DNA of 33,370 nucleotides, taken from IMG/VR virus record IMGVR_UViG_3300045135_000522, positions 1 through 33,370 of that record, one strand, 5' to 3'. Shown here piece by piece: positions 22,922-32,834 of the stretch. The translations under genes and the position numbers were made by a program. The DNA comes from a virus. Each line of letters starts with the position of its first letter. Positions within the stretch are counted from its first letter, which is position 1. The notes below the pieces were generated by a model. That model did no database searches. It was not told where the DNA came from and worked only from the letters and a program-made list of their open reading frames with translations.

Positions 22922-23638
22922 ATGAAACATAAAATACTGTACGAGTCTCCGTACGAGTACGGTGTGTTCTCCAGCGAAGACAGGCGTAGCGGTCGGTTCT
23001 ACGACTGCAACGGTGTAAAACTTCCGTCTGTTACCACTATATTGTCTGGGACTAAAGAAGGCGACTTCTTGAAGAAGTGGATAGACAAAGTAGGTGAGGA
23101 AGAAGCGGAGCGCATCAGAACAGAAGCTGCTACTAGGGGATCGTACATGCACGACATCCTGGAGAATCAACTTGTTAACGGTGACATCTGGGATTTCAAA
23201 CCTAGAAACGCAGAAGAGAAACGTGCCTACAAGATGGCCTGTACAATTATGGATCAAGGTTTGCCTAACGTATCACAGGTGTACGGTTGTGAAATATCTT
23301 TGTACTACCCTGACAAGTATGCAGGTAAAGCTGACGTGATCGGTGTGCACAATGACGATCTGTCTATCATGGACTTTAAACAAACTAATAAACCTAAACG
23401 CAGACAGTGGGTGTGGGACTATTTTCAACAGTTAGCTGCCTACGCACTTGCGCACAATGAACTGTACGGCACTGACATACAGAAAGGTGTTGTTATGATG
23501 TGTTCTGTAGATTGTTTATATCAAGAGTTTGTTCTTGAAGGTGACGAATTTAAAAGAGCTGCCGAAGCTTGGATGGAGCGTGTAGAAAAATTTAGTCTCC
23601 CAGATCCCGAACCCCAAGATTCTCCTCAAGATTCCTAG
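22922..23638 (+). CDS. PD-(D/E)XK exonuclease, Cas4/RecB-like
   Basis: 238 aa. The RecB-nuclease signature is present: ATRGSYMHDILE with the motif His, KYAGKADVIG (the GxxD metal ligand), SIMDFKQTNKP (D-x-K) and YFQQLAAYALAHN (the Q-x6-Y helix). In phages these are 5'-3' or single-strand exonucleases for recombination and processing of replication ends, often encoded beside polA as here. The Pro/Asp/Ser-rich C-terminus overlaps the end of the 1799-aa gene on the other strand by 47 bp, so it may be recent or functionally dispensable. Confidence 0.85.
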   Translation: MKHKILYESPYEYGVFSSEDRRSGRFYDCNGVKLPSVTTILSGTKEGDFLKKWIDKVGEEEAERIRTEAATRGSYMHDILENQLVNGDIWDFKPRNAEEKRAYKMACTIMDQGLPNVSQVYGCEISLYYPDKYAGKADVIGVHNDDLSIMDFKQTNKPKRRQWVWDYFQQLAAYALAHNELYGTDIQKGVVMMCSVDCLYQEFVLEGDEFKRAAEAWMERVEKFSLPDPEPQDSPQDS

Positions 23639-26600
23639 ATAACTCTGCATTGCCTGTTAGAGATATTTCCATATCTTCTATAATCTCATACATCTCTTCT
23701 AGTTCATCTTCGGGCCACTCTCTTTGAAGGTCTAGTTCTTCCGCTTTACTTTCAAAATTTTCTTGTGTCTTTGATGGGACAGGCCAAGCAGTAAAAATGC
23801 CTTCTTCAATATTATCAGTAAAGTCTTTTCCTGCTCCTGTTCTTTGAACAAATCTTTTTAAAGAATCTTCATAAATATCTTCGTCCACATCCCAAGCTTT
23901 TAATGCTTGTAGTTCAAAATATAAATCTTGTTGCAGTCTAAACCAAGAACGTTGCGAATCTTGCCAATCTTTTATCACATCGTCTTTTGTTAGTTTTTCA
24001 GCAGAAAGATATTCTCTGCTTAAATTAGGCTTAGTCAATTGTTCAAACTCATTTATTCTGTTTCCTATAATAAAGCCCATAGACCTATCAGGGTTAACTT
24101 CTGAGTTTGAAAAACCCATTAGTTTTGCTGCAGCTCTAATGAAAGGCATTGTTTTACCATAACGGTCATATTGAGCATCATCTTCTTGTAAAGACCAAAT
24201 TACATCGTTAACTTGTCTGTAAACTCCAGGCCCAGCTTTTTTAAACGAATAAGCTATTCCATCTAAAAATTGATCGTACAAATCATCATCTTCGTTCCAA
24301 ATAGGTTTTATGTTTAACGGGTTGTCGTCATTTTGATTTTGCAATAAATCTAAAGCTAAATCCCCAGATATACTAGCTTGAAAATAAGACTCTGTGTACT
24401 CAGCAATTAATTGTCCCATGGCTTGTCTTATGGCTGCTGGATCTCCTTTACCACGAGTTTCTCTTAATGTGCCACCTATGACATTGTAGAATTTACCTAT
24501 AGCCTCATAAGGGAAAAAGTAGTTTGTATTTAAATACGGTGTGTCTTTAGGAACAGGTTTGCCATTTTTATAAGTAACTTCAGTTTTTTTGTCTCCTAAC
24601 CATATTATTCTGTCTCTATCCTGATAAGGAGCAATAAGTTCGTTTGCTGCGTAAGTTTCTTCATCATCAATGTTAAATATAATTTGACTTCCTTTAGCCA
24701 GTGCAGCGACTAAACCATGCGTAGCAATATATCCACCGATGGCTCTTTCTTGAGCACGTTGCAAAAATGGGTGTGAAGGTAACTCTACGCCTTCTGCAGC
24801 AGCTCTTGCTTGTATTTCTGGACTTGGAGAAAATGTTCCCATTCTGTAAACCAATTGAGCAGAATTAGTTGTTGTTCTAGCAATTTCTGTAGGAAAAGCA
24901 ATAAAGTTACCTATAGGAAGGTTTTGAAAATATTCTCTAAATTTTCCTACGTAATCGTAATTAGGCATAGCATTTCTCACCATGTAAGCAGCTACGTGAT
25001 CTATGTATTTGTCTAAGTCTGTAACGTTTCTTAATACTGTGCCTTGGTCTTGCACATAATTAGAAGTTTTCTCTGTAATACCGCTTTTGGTTTTTAGTGT
25101 TTTAGCAAAATCTCTTAACACTCTAAGTTTTAAATCATCAGAGCCCTCTATTTTATCTACCATATCTTTAAACTTTCGTCTTTCAGATAAGAAAGCAAGT
25201 ATTTTAAAAAAATCATCTGACGCAGCGTAAGCTCGTCTAGCTCCTCTGTTTAAACTTAATACGTACGAGTCAAAAGCTTTACCTGGACCTGTTTGTCCTA
25301 AAGCATATAGAATATTTACTAACTGATCTAAGCTTTTAAGACTTGGCGCATTTGCTACACGAGTAAAAACACCTAACGCATCGTTAGCTCTGACCTCTGT
25401 GTTAACAATACCTAGCTCTTGTAAGTACGACCAAGCTGAATTGTATTCATCAACGTTTCCTGAAATTTCTCCTGTATCGGGGTTATATTGCACATTGCCA
25501 AATAAGTCATTACCAACCAGTTTCATTGCATTTTGTATTTCGCCTTCTTTGCCAAACATGCCTCTAAAATGCCCGTTAAAACCATACATAATTGCAGCAC
25601 CGTAAAGGTTTCTCATTTGCGTACCAGGACTCAGTACAATAATTCCATATTGAGTTAGACCTTTTGCAACTCCAACTGTTCTTGCAAAAGCATTTAAAAG
25701 CTGGTCTTCAAAGCCTATTGTGTTTCCTTGAGACAAAGCTTCTGCCATAGTCTTTGTAGTGTAGAATCCTTCTAAAGGATTAAATTCGTCTCCTGTTTCT
25801 ATTTTAATAGGATATTCCTTGGTAGCTGTTGGAGAAAACCATTGTTCTCCTGGTAATTCACTAAGTCTTTTAACTTCTTGAAAAAACGTAGCGTTTTCTA
25901 TGGTTCTAGCCATTCGAGCAAAAGATGTTGCAGCTATAAGCTCAGGTTCTTTTATTTCTCCTAATAACTGTCTAACAGCGTATGGTATTTCTCCTCGTTG
26001 TGTAAGAAGTTGGTTTATTTTTATATCAGCTTTTTCTTCTCCTTTTTTGCCTTTTAACAACGCAGCCATTTTAGAAACATTAGTGGCACTTTCATACAAA
26101 GATCTATCAATCCATTCATTGACCGCTTGTTCTGCTTTTTCTTTTCTAATCTCAAGAGCACGATTTTCTATTTGTTCGTCAGTTGCAACTGCTCCTAATT
26201 CACGTCTTGCATCGGATCTATAATCAGGCATTCTGTTTCTATATTTATATTCCATAGAAACAATAGCCCTGTTGTACAAATCCGTCATAGTTTTATTAGG
26301 CGTTGTTGTTTCAACGCCCACTTTTTCTGCTACTTTAAAAGGTAAGTTTTGTATAGATTCTATAAACATTTGCCCTTTAGGATTCCAACCTAAATTTGGT
26401 GAAAAGAATTTATATGATCTTGTTACATAGGTGTTTAAGTTATGCTCAACAACAGCTTTTAAATCTGGATCTAAACTTTCTGGAGGTATTTCTCTTAGTA
26501 ATCTATTACTAAGTTCATCTATACCTCTTCGTATTTTAAGTGCTGGTTTTCGTAACGAATCGGGCAGCTGTCTTGCAGCCACTGGTGTCGTTTGTATGTT

Positions 26601-28991
26601 TTGCAGTTGACCTTCTATAAACTCTATTTGATCGTTAATTTGATCTAACTCGAACTCTGATAGTTCGTCTCGTCTTTCTATTTTTTGCGTTTCAAGTTTG
26701 TTTAATGTTTGCTCAGCTGCTCTACGTTCTTCAGCTGTAATTTCTATACGTGCCCCTGTCTGTTGTAGGAACGCCATAATTAATTTATCGGCTTCTTCTT
26801 TAGTTTTTACATCGCCTTTTCTAATTGCTTCCGCTACAGCTTGTTCTACTTCTAGTCCTAAATTTTGAGCTTTTGTTTCTAATGCTCTAATTCTACCTGT
26901 CCGTTGTCTAGATCTGCTACCTATTAATAACCCTGTAGGCATTAAAGGTCTCATATACTCACTAAAAAATTTATTTATTACTCCTCCTTGAAATTGCGGA
27001 GCGGTGCCTAGTGGCATTTCAAGACTTACCAACCTTGGGTTTTGATAAAATTGTTGTATAGAACTACCATCAAACACTTCACTTATAGTTTTACCAAAAA
27101 AAGGACTATCTGGTGATACTTCAACGCCATTTACTTTAAACACAGAAAGTTCCGCACCTCGCTTAGCTGTTTGCTCAGCTAGGCTCATGCCTTCTTCAAT
27201 ACCTTGTCGTTCAAATCCAATAGTTTGTACACTGCCGTCAGGCATTTCTATTGCTATTTCTGCTCGTAATGCAGTGCCTTCAGGTCGTATAACATCTATG
27301 TATTGTGGCGTTAAAACAAAAGGAACAGGATTACCATTTTCGTCAAAAGATACTTGTGTTAAGTCTATAGTTCTACTTTTATTGGCTCGGTCTCTTACTT
27401 GTCGTTGCAGGTCAACGATAGCTTGTTGTTCCGCAAGTCTATTAGCCAGTTCAGACTTAGACATACGTTGAGTCATTTCTGAACTTAGTGTCGGTACAGC
27501 TTCAGCTACCGCTGCTCTTAGTTCTTCGATTGTGTACGTTTGTTCAATATCACTTACGTAGTCTCTAAACTCATTAGCTCCCAACTTCCATGCAGGGCCT
27601 TGTCTTTCTCTTAATAAAATTTTTGCACTAGCATTAGCTAAAGCTGCACGGTCTTCTTCTCTAGTTTCTGTAGTGCCTGGTATAAAAGCTAGTTCACCTT
27701 GTCTAGTAGCCCATCGTTCGTAGGCCTCTGGCGTACCGAACTCTTCTAAAATATACGCATCTAGCTGTTCATCCGTCATGTTATCCAACGCAGCTTTTTG
27801 TTCGTCATACACTTTTTCAGGGTTAAAGTTAGAAAGCACAGAGTCAATCATGTACTCTCTAATTACCCTGTCTTGATTCTTAGCTTTTACCGCTTCTACA
27901 AGTTTATTACGTAAAGACTCTCTGCTTTCTCCTGGTATTAGCACACCAAGTTCTAGTTCAGGATTTGCGTCTATAATCTCTCTAATTTGACTTGCATCTA
28001 ACTCGTCTAAATTTGGGGCTATGGTTTGTAGCTCTGCTTGTGTTAAAGCTTCTGCTTTCTCATCGTTTGCACTACGCTCTTCTTCTGTAACTTGTTTTTG
28101 AAACTCATTGTATTTAGGAGTAGCTAATCTACCAGCTGTAGCAAATATAGTGCCTTCTCCGATGGCTTCTCCCATTACACTTTTTGCTAAACCTGTAGTT
28201 ACATCTAAATTAGGATCAATATTATTTTTGACCATTAAGTTTTGTGTAACTGTGTCGACTCCACCTATGCCACCTTGCAATATGGCCTGTGTTATATAGT
28301 GCTGCAATATAGGTTTACTTAAACCTAACAATCCAGCAGGGACACTGGCTGCATTTATGACTGCACTTATGCCTGATTTTTTTAATGCGTATTTATCTGC
28401 ACCTGCTTCATCGTCAGGAAACTTTTCTAGATACTCGTAGTATGCGTCACCGTAACTTTGTGCAAAAACAACAGAGCCACCACCAACAGCTGCTGCTGCT
28501 AAAGCTGCATAAGGGTTTCCTGTAGCCATGAATGTAGCTCCGCCTCCAGCTGCTGCTCCTGCTAAGAAAGGAACTGAACCAGGTATTACTTCACCTACAG
28601 TTGCTGCCCACCATTCTGGGTCTGTAACATTTTTAAATTGTTCTAGCCCTTCTTCGCCATACTTAGCTTCGTATGCAAACTCACTAGCTTGTTGTTCGTT
28701 TATGTCTGCTCTTTGCCGTAGTTCTTTAGCGTAGTCATCGTGGCCTCTACCTTCTTGTGCTACAGCTCTAGTTTTTTGCCAATCTCCTATGCTTGCTTGT
28801 GTACTGCCGTACAAGCTATCAAAAAACCTGTCGGCAAACAAAGCAGTTTTAGCAGCTAATGGTAAAGGTATTTCGTCTACAACATCAAAAGGATTTTGTT
28901 GAAGTGGTTCTTTAGGTTGTTCCGCAGTCTGCCCCTCGTTACTTAAAGGAAGTCCCAGCTTTTCTCTGTCTTCGTTCGTAAGTGGAGGCAT
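23592..28991 (-). CDS. giant internal-virion / polyvalent-type protein (1799 aa)
   Basis: 1799 aa, the largest gene. It has a helical N-terminus (residues about 1-110) and then a long Gly/Ala-rich hydrophobic region (about 125-185, with GAAAGGGATFMA and AALAAAAVGGGSVVF). A second hydrophobic part follows, and then very long charged helical stretches including EITAEERRAAEQTLNKLE and EFELDQINDQIEFIEGQLQN. The layout matches large ejected proteins of podovirus-like phages and large polyvalent proteins, which can cross or line the host envelope during DNA entry. No catalytic motif (lysozyme, peptidase, methylase) was recognised with confidence. There is no clear ribosome site. It ends the leftward virion block. 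Confidence 0.6.
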   Translation of the reverse strand: MPPLTNEDREKLGLPLSNEGQTAEQPKEPLQQNPFDVVDEIPLPLAAKTALFADRFFDSLYGSTQASIGDWQKTRAVAQEGRGHDDYAKELRQRADINEQQASEFAYEAKYGEEGLEQFKNVTDPEWWAATVGEVIPGSVPFLAGAAAGGGATFMATGNPYAALAAAAVGGGSVVFAQSYGDAYYEYLEKFPDDEAGADKYALKKSGISAVINAASVPAGLLGLSKPILQHYITQAILQGGIGGVDTVTQNLMVKNNIDPNLDVTTGLAKSVMGEAIGEGTIFATAGRLATPKYNEFQKQVTEEERSANDEKAEALTQAELQTIAPNLDELDASQIREIIDANPELELGVLIPGESRESLRNKLVEAVKAKNQDRVIREYMIDSVLSNFNPEKVYDEQKAALDNMTDEQLDAYILEEFGTPEAYERWATRQGELAFIPGTTETREEDRAALANASAKILLRERQGPAWKLGANEFRDYVSDIEQTYTIEELRAAVAEAVPTLSSEMTQRMSKSELANRLAEQQAIVDLQRQVRDRANKSRTIDLTQVSFDENGNPVPFVLTPQYIDVIRPEGTALRAEIAIEMPDGSVQTIGFERQGIEEGMSLAEQTAKRGAELSVFKVNGVEVSPDSPFFGKTISEVFDGSSIQQFYQNPRLVSLEMPLGTAPQFQGGVINKFFSEYMRPLMPTGLLIGSRSRQRTGRIRALETKAQNLGLEVEQAVAEAIRKGDVKTKEEADKLIMAFLQQTGARIEITAEERRAAEQTLNKLETQKIERRDELSEFELDQINDQIEFIEGQLQNIQTTPVAARQLPDSLRKPALKIRRGIDELSNRLLREIPPESLDPDLKAVVEHNLNTYVTRSYKFFSPNLGWNPKGQMFIESIQNLPFKVAEKVGVETTTPNKTMTDLYNRAIVSMEYKYRNRMPDYRSDARRELGAVATDEQIENRALEIRKEKAEQAVNEWIDRSLYESATNVSKMAALLKGKKGEEKADIKINQLLTQRGEIPYAVRQLLGEIKEPELIAATSFARMARTIENATFFQEVKRLSELPGEQWFSPTATKEYPIKIETGDEFNPLEGFYTTKTMAEALSQGNTIGFEDQLLNAFARTVGVAKGLTQYGIIVLSPGTQMRNLYGAAIMYGFNGHFRGMFGKEGEIQNAMKLVGNDLFGNVQYNPDTGEISGNVDEYNSAWSYLQELGIVNTEVRANDALGVFTRVANAPSLKSLDQLVNILYALGQTGPGKAFDSYVLSLNRGARRAYAASDDFFKILAFLSERRKFKDMVDKIEGSDDLKLRVLRDFAKTLKTKSGITEKTSNYVQDQGTVLRNVTDLDKYIDHVAAYMVRNAMPNYDYVGKFREYFQNLPIGNFIAFPTEIARTTTNSAQLVYRMGTFSPSPEIQARAAAEGVELPSHPFLQRAQERAIGGYIATHGLVAALAKGSQIIFNIDDEETYAANELIAPYQDRDRIIWLGDKKTEVTYKNGKPVPKDTPYLNTNYFFPYEAIGKFYNVIGGTLRETRGKGDPAAIRQAMGQLIAEYTESYFQASISGDLALDLLQNQNDDNPLNIKPIWNEDDDLYDQFLDGIAYSFKKAGPGVYRQVNDVIWSLQEDDAQYDRYGKTMPFIRAAAKLMGFSNSEVNPDRSMGFIIGNRINEFEQLTKPNLSREYLSAEKLTKDDVIKDWQDSQRSWFRLQQDLYFELQALKAWDVDEDIYEDSLKRFVQRTGAGKDFTDNIEEGIFTAWPVPSKTQENFESKAEELDLQREWPEDELEEMYEIIEDMEISLTGNAELSRNLEENLGVRDLGD

Positions 28992-28997
28992 GTGTAG

Positions 28998-30275
28998 TTA
29001 AGAAGCTACTTCAAAAGTAGCCCATTTTTCAAGAGATTTTTTTATTTGCGTTTTTGACAAAGGCTTACCGTTTTCTTTCAAGCCTAGCAAATATAGATAA
29101 TACTCTAATAGGTTTCCATCTTTATTAAGTCCAGGAATTTTTCTTATTTGGCCTTCATACTCTACAGGAAGCTTACCACCTGTTTGACCTATAAATAATA
29201 TTAAAGCGTCAGCAAAATCTCCGTCCTCAGCTTTTATTGCTGCATCCCATTGTTTTTGTAGACGTTCTCTTTCATCTGCTTGTCTTGTTATATCTTCTAA
29301 AGAAAAAGCTTCTGCTTCTTTAGCTGTAAAATCAATATCTAATCCTCCAACAGGAGTTCCTGCTCTTGCTTGTGCATTAAGTATGGCTTTTGCTATATCC
29401 ATTTCGCTTCCTATAGCTTTATCCAACGCTGCTGTTTCTGCTGCTCTTCCTGCAGCTAGTCCAGCAAGGTATCTGCCAGAAGGTGATCCAACTGTCGCTA
29501 CACCTGCACGAGCGGCTTCTCCTACTTGGGGAGCTAATGCTCTTCTTTCTGCTTGTAACTCCTCAAGTCTAGACAAATCTATTTGCGAACCAGTCGTGGC
29601 TTGATCTTGTTCTAATTTTGCAATTTGTGCTTTTCTTAATAACATTTTTTGAATGTCTGGACTGTATTTGTTCCATTCACTTAAAGGAAACTTACCTTCT
29701 CCAAAAAGCTCATCTAGTTGTTCTTGACTTAATACAACTCCGCCACTTTGCATGCCAGGAATATCTGCCATAAATTCAGATAAAAACTGTTCGGTAAACA
29801 ATTGATCTTCGGTATCTACTTTGTCCACCTTAAATTGTTTGCGTAAGTTGTTAAGTTCATTGTTATAAGCCACGCTCATGCTTTTTAAATATCTGCCAAT
29901 GTTCTCTACACCAGCTTGTTCAATATAATTTTCTATTTCTTTAACAAACGTATCTTTAAGTTTTGCTACAGCAGCTTTAAAGTTACTAGGTCCTTGGTCC
30001 TCCGTTACTTTTTCTTTGACCTCTACCTTTTCTTCCATCTTCGGCATTGGCATATCAGGGACATCTGGTTTAGTAATGCTGGCCAGACTATTTAGTGCAT
30101 CGTTAACTTCGGCATCACCTTCTTCGAATAACTGTGGTTGAGGGACGACACCGCCCACTTGCATACCAGGAAAGGGTACGTAGCCACCTTGCACCATGGG
30201 TACAGGATCAAGGCCAGACATAATACCTTGCTCTCTGTTAGAGAACATTTTTCTTTTCTTCCACTGCTCGTGCAT
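28998..30275 (-). CDS. virion-type protein with GGxV motifs (425 aa)
   Basis: 425 aa. Three short GG-hydrophobic repeats (VQGGYVPF, MQVGGVVP, MQSGGVVL) lie in the first half, separated by an acidic/helical region. A central Ala-rich helical part (ERRALAPQVGEAARAGVATV) and a C-terminal domain with FADALILFIGQTGGK follow. The GGxV motif also ends the 1017-aa protein and begins the tail of the 268-aa protein, suggesting a common assembly or maturation role. The start has ggagg and a TAATG overlap with the preceding stop. No named family recognised. Confidence 0.6.
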   Translation of the reverse strand: MHEQWKKRKMFSNREQGIMSGLDPVPMVQGGYVPFPGMQVGGVVPQPQLFEEGDAEVNDALNSLASITKPDVPDMPMPKMEEKVEVKEKVTEDQGPSNFKAAVAKLKDTFVKEIENYIEQAGVENIGRYLKSMSVAYNNELNNLRKQFKVDKVDTEDQLFTEQFLSEFMADIPGMQSGGVVLSQEQLDELFGEGKFPLSEWNKYSPDIQKMLLRKAQIAKLEQDQATTGSQIDLSRLEELQAERRALAPQVGEAARAGVATVGSPSGRYLAGLAAGRAAETAALDKAIGSEMDIAKAILNAQARAGTPVGGLDIDFTAKEAEAFSLEDITRQADERERLQKQWDAAIKAEDGDFADALILFIGQTGGKLPVEYEGQIRKIPGLNKDGNLLEYYLYLLGLKENGKPLSKTQIKKSLEKWATFEVAS

Positions 30276-31228
30276 TAACCTAAGCCTCCGAATAGTTGAA
30301 AAAGACTAGCTAATCCAGCTAACGGATTGGATTGCCCAGCAGGTTGTGTAGAAACAGGGTTTTGATTAACTCCTGGTAAGTTTATGTTGCCTCCACCAAG
30401 AAGATCCATAATACCTCTCATAGGATCGTAGGTATTGGCTATAGGATTAAACGTAGTAGTTGCATAAGTTCGTGGTAATAATCCTAATGCACTTTGCAAG
30501 CCAGATAAACGTTGTCTGGGTTCTGCAGCAAGTCTTGTAGCAGCATCAAACTGAGCACCAAACATTTGATCTTGTATGCGTCTGCCTGTTCCACCTAGCC
30601 CTTCAAAAGCTTTTATTTGGTTTATTAAATTACTTTGACCTGTTGTTCCAAGACCTGCAAAACTTTGACCTAATGTGCCAAGTCCTCGTGCTGCGTTTTG
30701 TGCTGCTGTTGTAGCTTGTCCAAATCCTTTTGAGCGTATGTCACCTAAAGCTTCTGCTGCTCCTCTGCCAAATGCTCTTTCTCTTTCTTGTTCCATCAGT
30801 CTGCCACGAGAGCCACCAAACGCTCCTCTGTCTACAGCTTGTGCTCTGTTAGCAATGCCTTGTTTTGCGCTGGCTTCTTGTAAGTCTGCTAGTGTCTGTT
30901 GCACAACATCTTGTTCGTACGGATTGTAAAACTGTCTAATGCCACCTGGCGTGTAGTAGCCCGCTCCTTGTTGCATCATCTGGCCGCCTTGTTGTATGTA
31001 TGGAGCAAACCCACCAAGGCCACCAGCTAATTGTCTGGCTTGCATTTCAAACGGATCCAATCCTGCTACTTGTTGAACAGGAACAGGTGTTGGTGTTCTA
31101 GCTAAACCAAACGCGGATTCCAAAAATCCACGACGCATGGCCTGAGCATACGGCTCTTCATATCTACCAGTAGTTGTAGGTCCACCTCCTACTGCTGTTC
31201 CACTAAAAAAACTTGGATTAACTGACAT
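30275..31228 (-). CDS. Gly/Gln-rich virion-type protein (317 aa)
   Basis: 317 aa, rich in Gly, Gln and Ala, with FNPYEQDVVQQTLADLQEA-type helices and GAFGGSRGRLMEQERERAFG in the middle. The composition and the DRGAFGGSR signature are like conserved virion-region proteins of marine podovirus-like phages whose function is unknown. Both ends are coupled to neighbours by TAATG, with ribosome site gaggatggg. Confidence 0.6.
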   Translation of the reverse strand: MSVNPSFFSGTAVGGGPTTTGRYEEPYAQAMRRGFLESAFGLARTPTPVPVQQVAGLDPFEMQARQLAGGLGGFAPYIQQGGQMMQQGAGYYTPGGIRQFYNPYEQDVVQQTLADLQEASAKQGIANRAQAVDRGAFGGSRGRLMEQERERAFGRGAAEALGDIRSKGFGQATTAAQNAARGLGTLGQSFAGLGTTGQSNLINQIKAFEGLGGTGRRIQDQMFGAQFDAATRLAAEPRQRLSGLQSALGLLPRTYATTTFNPIANTYDPMRGIMDLLGGGNINLPGVNQNPVSTQPAGQSNPLAGLASLFQLFGGLG

Positions 31229-32034
31229 TATCCCATCCTCTCTGCTTGTTTCATTAAATTGTATAAATTCTTAGCACCAATATTCTCAGTAGCTTTTCTT
31301 GTCATAACGAACTCACCTGGTTCTAATCGCGCTAGTGTTATGTCTCCAGGGCCATCGTCTTTGCCAGCACCGTGTATGCCACCATGTTTCATTTCTGGTG
31401 GAGGCGCATTAGCATAAGCAACACCTGGCATTAGTGCAGGTTGTATGTTGAACACTCTGTAGTCAGGCATACTGCCTAGTCCTTGATCGCCATAAGCTTC
31501 TGCTCCAATCGGAACTTTTATATCGTCTTTTCTTTGATCTTTTAAATAGTTGTATAAAAGCAATTGTCCTATGGGTGAGTTAGCAAAGTCTGTAATGCCT
31601 CCGCCTACTCCTTGCATGATTCCTTGAGCTCTGCTTTTACCTCCACTAGAACCTTGTCCAAGAAAACCTAGAACAGTATCTAGTAAACTACTAGACGTGT
31701 CTGCGTTGGCTATTAAGTCTTGCGTTGAGGGCAGAAACAAATCAGGGTAAAGATCTTTTACGGTATCTTCATAGTCCGCTGGTTCGTCAAATAAATCTGC
31801 ATAAACATCCTTAAAGTCTACGCCAGGCGTGAAACTAGGTGTTAGATCAGTTATATCATCAAACAAATAACTAAAATCATCATCGTCATCAAACAAACGT
31901 GAAACGTCAAAAGAACCTATGCCTGTATTAGGCGTGCTTGGTGTTAAGTCTGTTATATCATCAAACAGGTAGCTGTAATCAGCGTCATCCCCTGTTAAAA
32001 GATCATCCATCCAACTAAAATCTATATCTGCCAT
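31228..32034 (-). CDS. acidic-repeat virion-type protein with LEPGEFV motif (268 aa)
   Basis: 268 aa. The N-terminal third is extremely acidic and holds two near-copies of SYLFDDITDLTPS (about residues 18-31 and 54-67), also visible as a DNA repeat near 31840 and 31940. A Gly-rich linker follows. The C-terminus reads KHGGIHGAGKDDGPGDITLA then LEPGEFVMTRKATENIGAKN. The L-x-PGEFVM-x-KA tail is widely seen at the end of phage tail or ejected proteins. The acidic part might mimic DNA or bind the basic small proteins encoded just upstream; that is inference. Confidence 0.65.
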   Translation of the reverse strand: MADIDFSWMDDLLTGDDADYSYLFDDITDLTPSTPNTGIGSFDVSRLFDDDDDFSYLFDDITDLTPSFTPGVDFKDVYADLFDEPADYEDTVKDLYPDLFLPSTQDLIANADTSSSLLDTVLGFLGQGSSGGKSRAQGIMQGVGGGITDFANSPIGQLLLYNYLKDQRKDDIKVPIGAEAYGDQGLGSMPDYRVFNIQPALMPGVAYANAPPPEMKHGGIHGAGKDDGPGDITLARLEPGEFVMTRKATENIGAKNLYNLMKQAERMG

Positions 32035-32058
32035 AACTCTTCTATATTATCGTTTTTT

Positions 32059-32538
32059 CTATTCGTTGTCTTGTTTGTTTGAAGCCCCAAAATAAAAGGA
32101 TATGATAGCACTTGCTAAGCCACCAAGGTAGCCTAATACAAGGTTTATCAAAGCTTCTGAGTTCTGCTCTGGGGGTTGAATGGTCACTAAAAATATATAG
32201 CCCATAAACCCACCTACGACAGCTATACCTATTACTCTAGCCGTCCAATCTTTGCTGAACTTTCCTCTAGCATCTTGTACGTCTGCTGTTTCTAATGCAA
32301 ACAAGTCTATGTCTAGTTTTTTCATCTGCACTTCAAAGTCAGCTTCTACTTTCTTTAATTGTGCTAGTTGCTCAGGACTAGCTGTTTCCATAGCCTTTTG
32401 TATTTTCTTTGGCTCAGGATCACACCCTAATACTTCTGAAATCATGTTTGCAGCCATACCACCCATAGGACCGCCTAGTGCTGTTCCTATGGTTGGTGCT
32501 ACTGTTCCTACAAGATTTTTTAATATACCTAGTTTCAT
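32059..32538 (-). CDS. 3-TM holin-like protein (gene-transfer-agent type)
   Basis: 159 aa from ATG 32538, chosen over an upstream GTG because ATG overlaps the preceding stop (TAATG) and follows aaggtgg. A Gly-rich hydrophobic N-terminal segment (TVAPTIGTALGGPMGGMA) is followed by a charged coiled stretch (PEQLAQLKKVEADFEVQMKK). Two membrane helices follow (VIGIAVVGGFMGYIFLV and LVLGYLGGLASAIISFYFG). This is the layout of the 3-TM holin family first described in gene transfer agents. A holin would open the inner membrane for lysis; no endolysin gene is visible in the window. Confidence 0.75.
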   Translation of the reverse strand: MKLGILKNLVGTVAPTIGTALGGPMGGMAANMISEVLGCDPEPKKIQKAMETASPEQLAQLKKVEADFEVQMKKLDIDLFALETADVQDARGKFSKDWTARVIGIAVVGGFMGYIFLVTIQPPEQNSEALINLVLGYLGGLASAIISFYFGASNKQDNE

Positions 32539-32834
32539 TAACACTTCCACCTTCTGCGCGCTTGCCTAATTCTTGAATTAGGATCGTTTCTAGTTTTAGC
32601 AGAGCTTCTCTTTAATTGACCTAATGATCTTGCGCAATAAGATTTACGTCTTTTAGCTGCTTTGCTACCTTTCTTAACCTTACCTGTCACAGCTGTTTTA
32701 AGCTTAGAGCCAGGATTGGCTTTTCTGTAAGCACGTACGCCTTTCTTAGTCATACCAGCACCTTTCTTAGTAGGACGGTAGTTACCGCCTTTACCAGTGG
32801 TTCTACGTATTGGTTTAGCTTTTTTTCGTGCCAC
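32538..32834 (-). CDS. very basic small protein, DUF6321-like
   Basis: 98 aa, strongly basic. The pattern KGAGMTKKGVRAYRKANPGS, VKKGSKAAKRRKSYCARS, and the C-terminal DPNSRIRQARRRWKC match a small basic family (DUF6321 as I recall it) found in many phages and viruses. The function is unproven; DNA binding or packaging in the virion is plausible. The start is GTG 32834 with a purine-rich site, overlapping the upstream gene. Confidence 0.75.
   Translation of the reverse strand: MARKKAKPIRRTTGKGGNYRPTKKGAGMTKKGVRAYRKANPGSKLKTAVTGKVKKGSKAAKRRKSYCARSLGQLKRSSAKTRNDPNSRIRQARRRWKC

Noticed and set aside
23592-28991. Calling the 1799-aa protein DarB-like, a tape measure or a lysozyme-bearing protein
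   Set aside because: No methylase, helicase or transglycosylase motif could be identified by eye.
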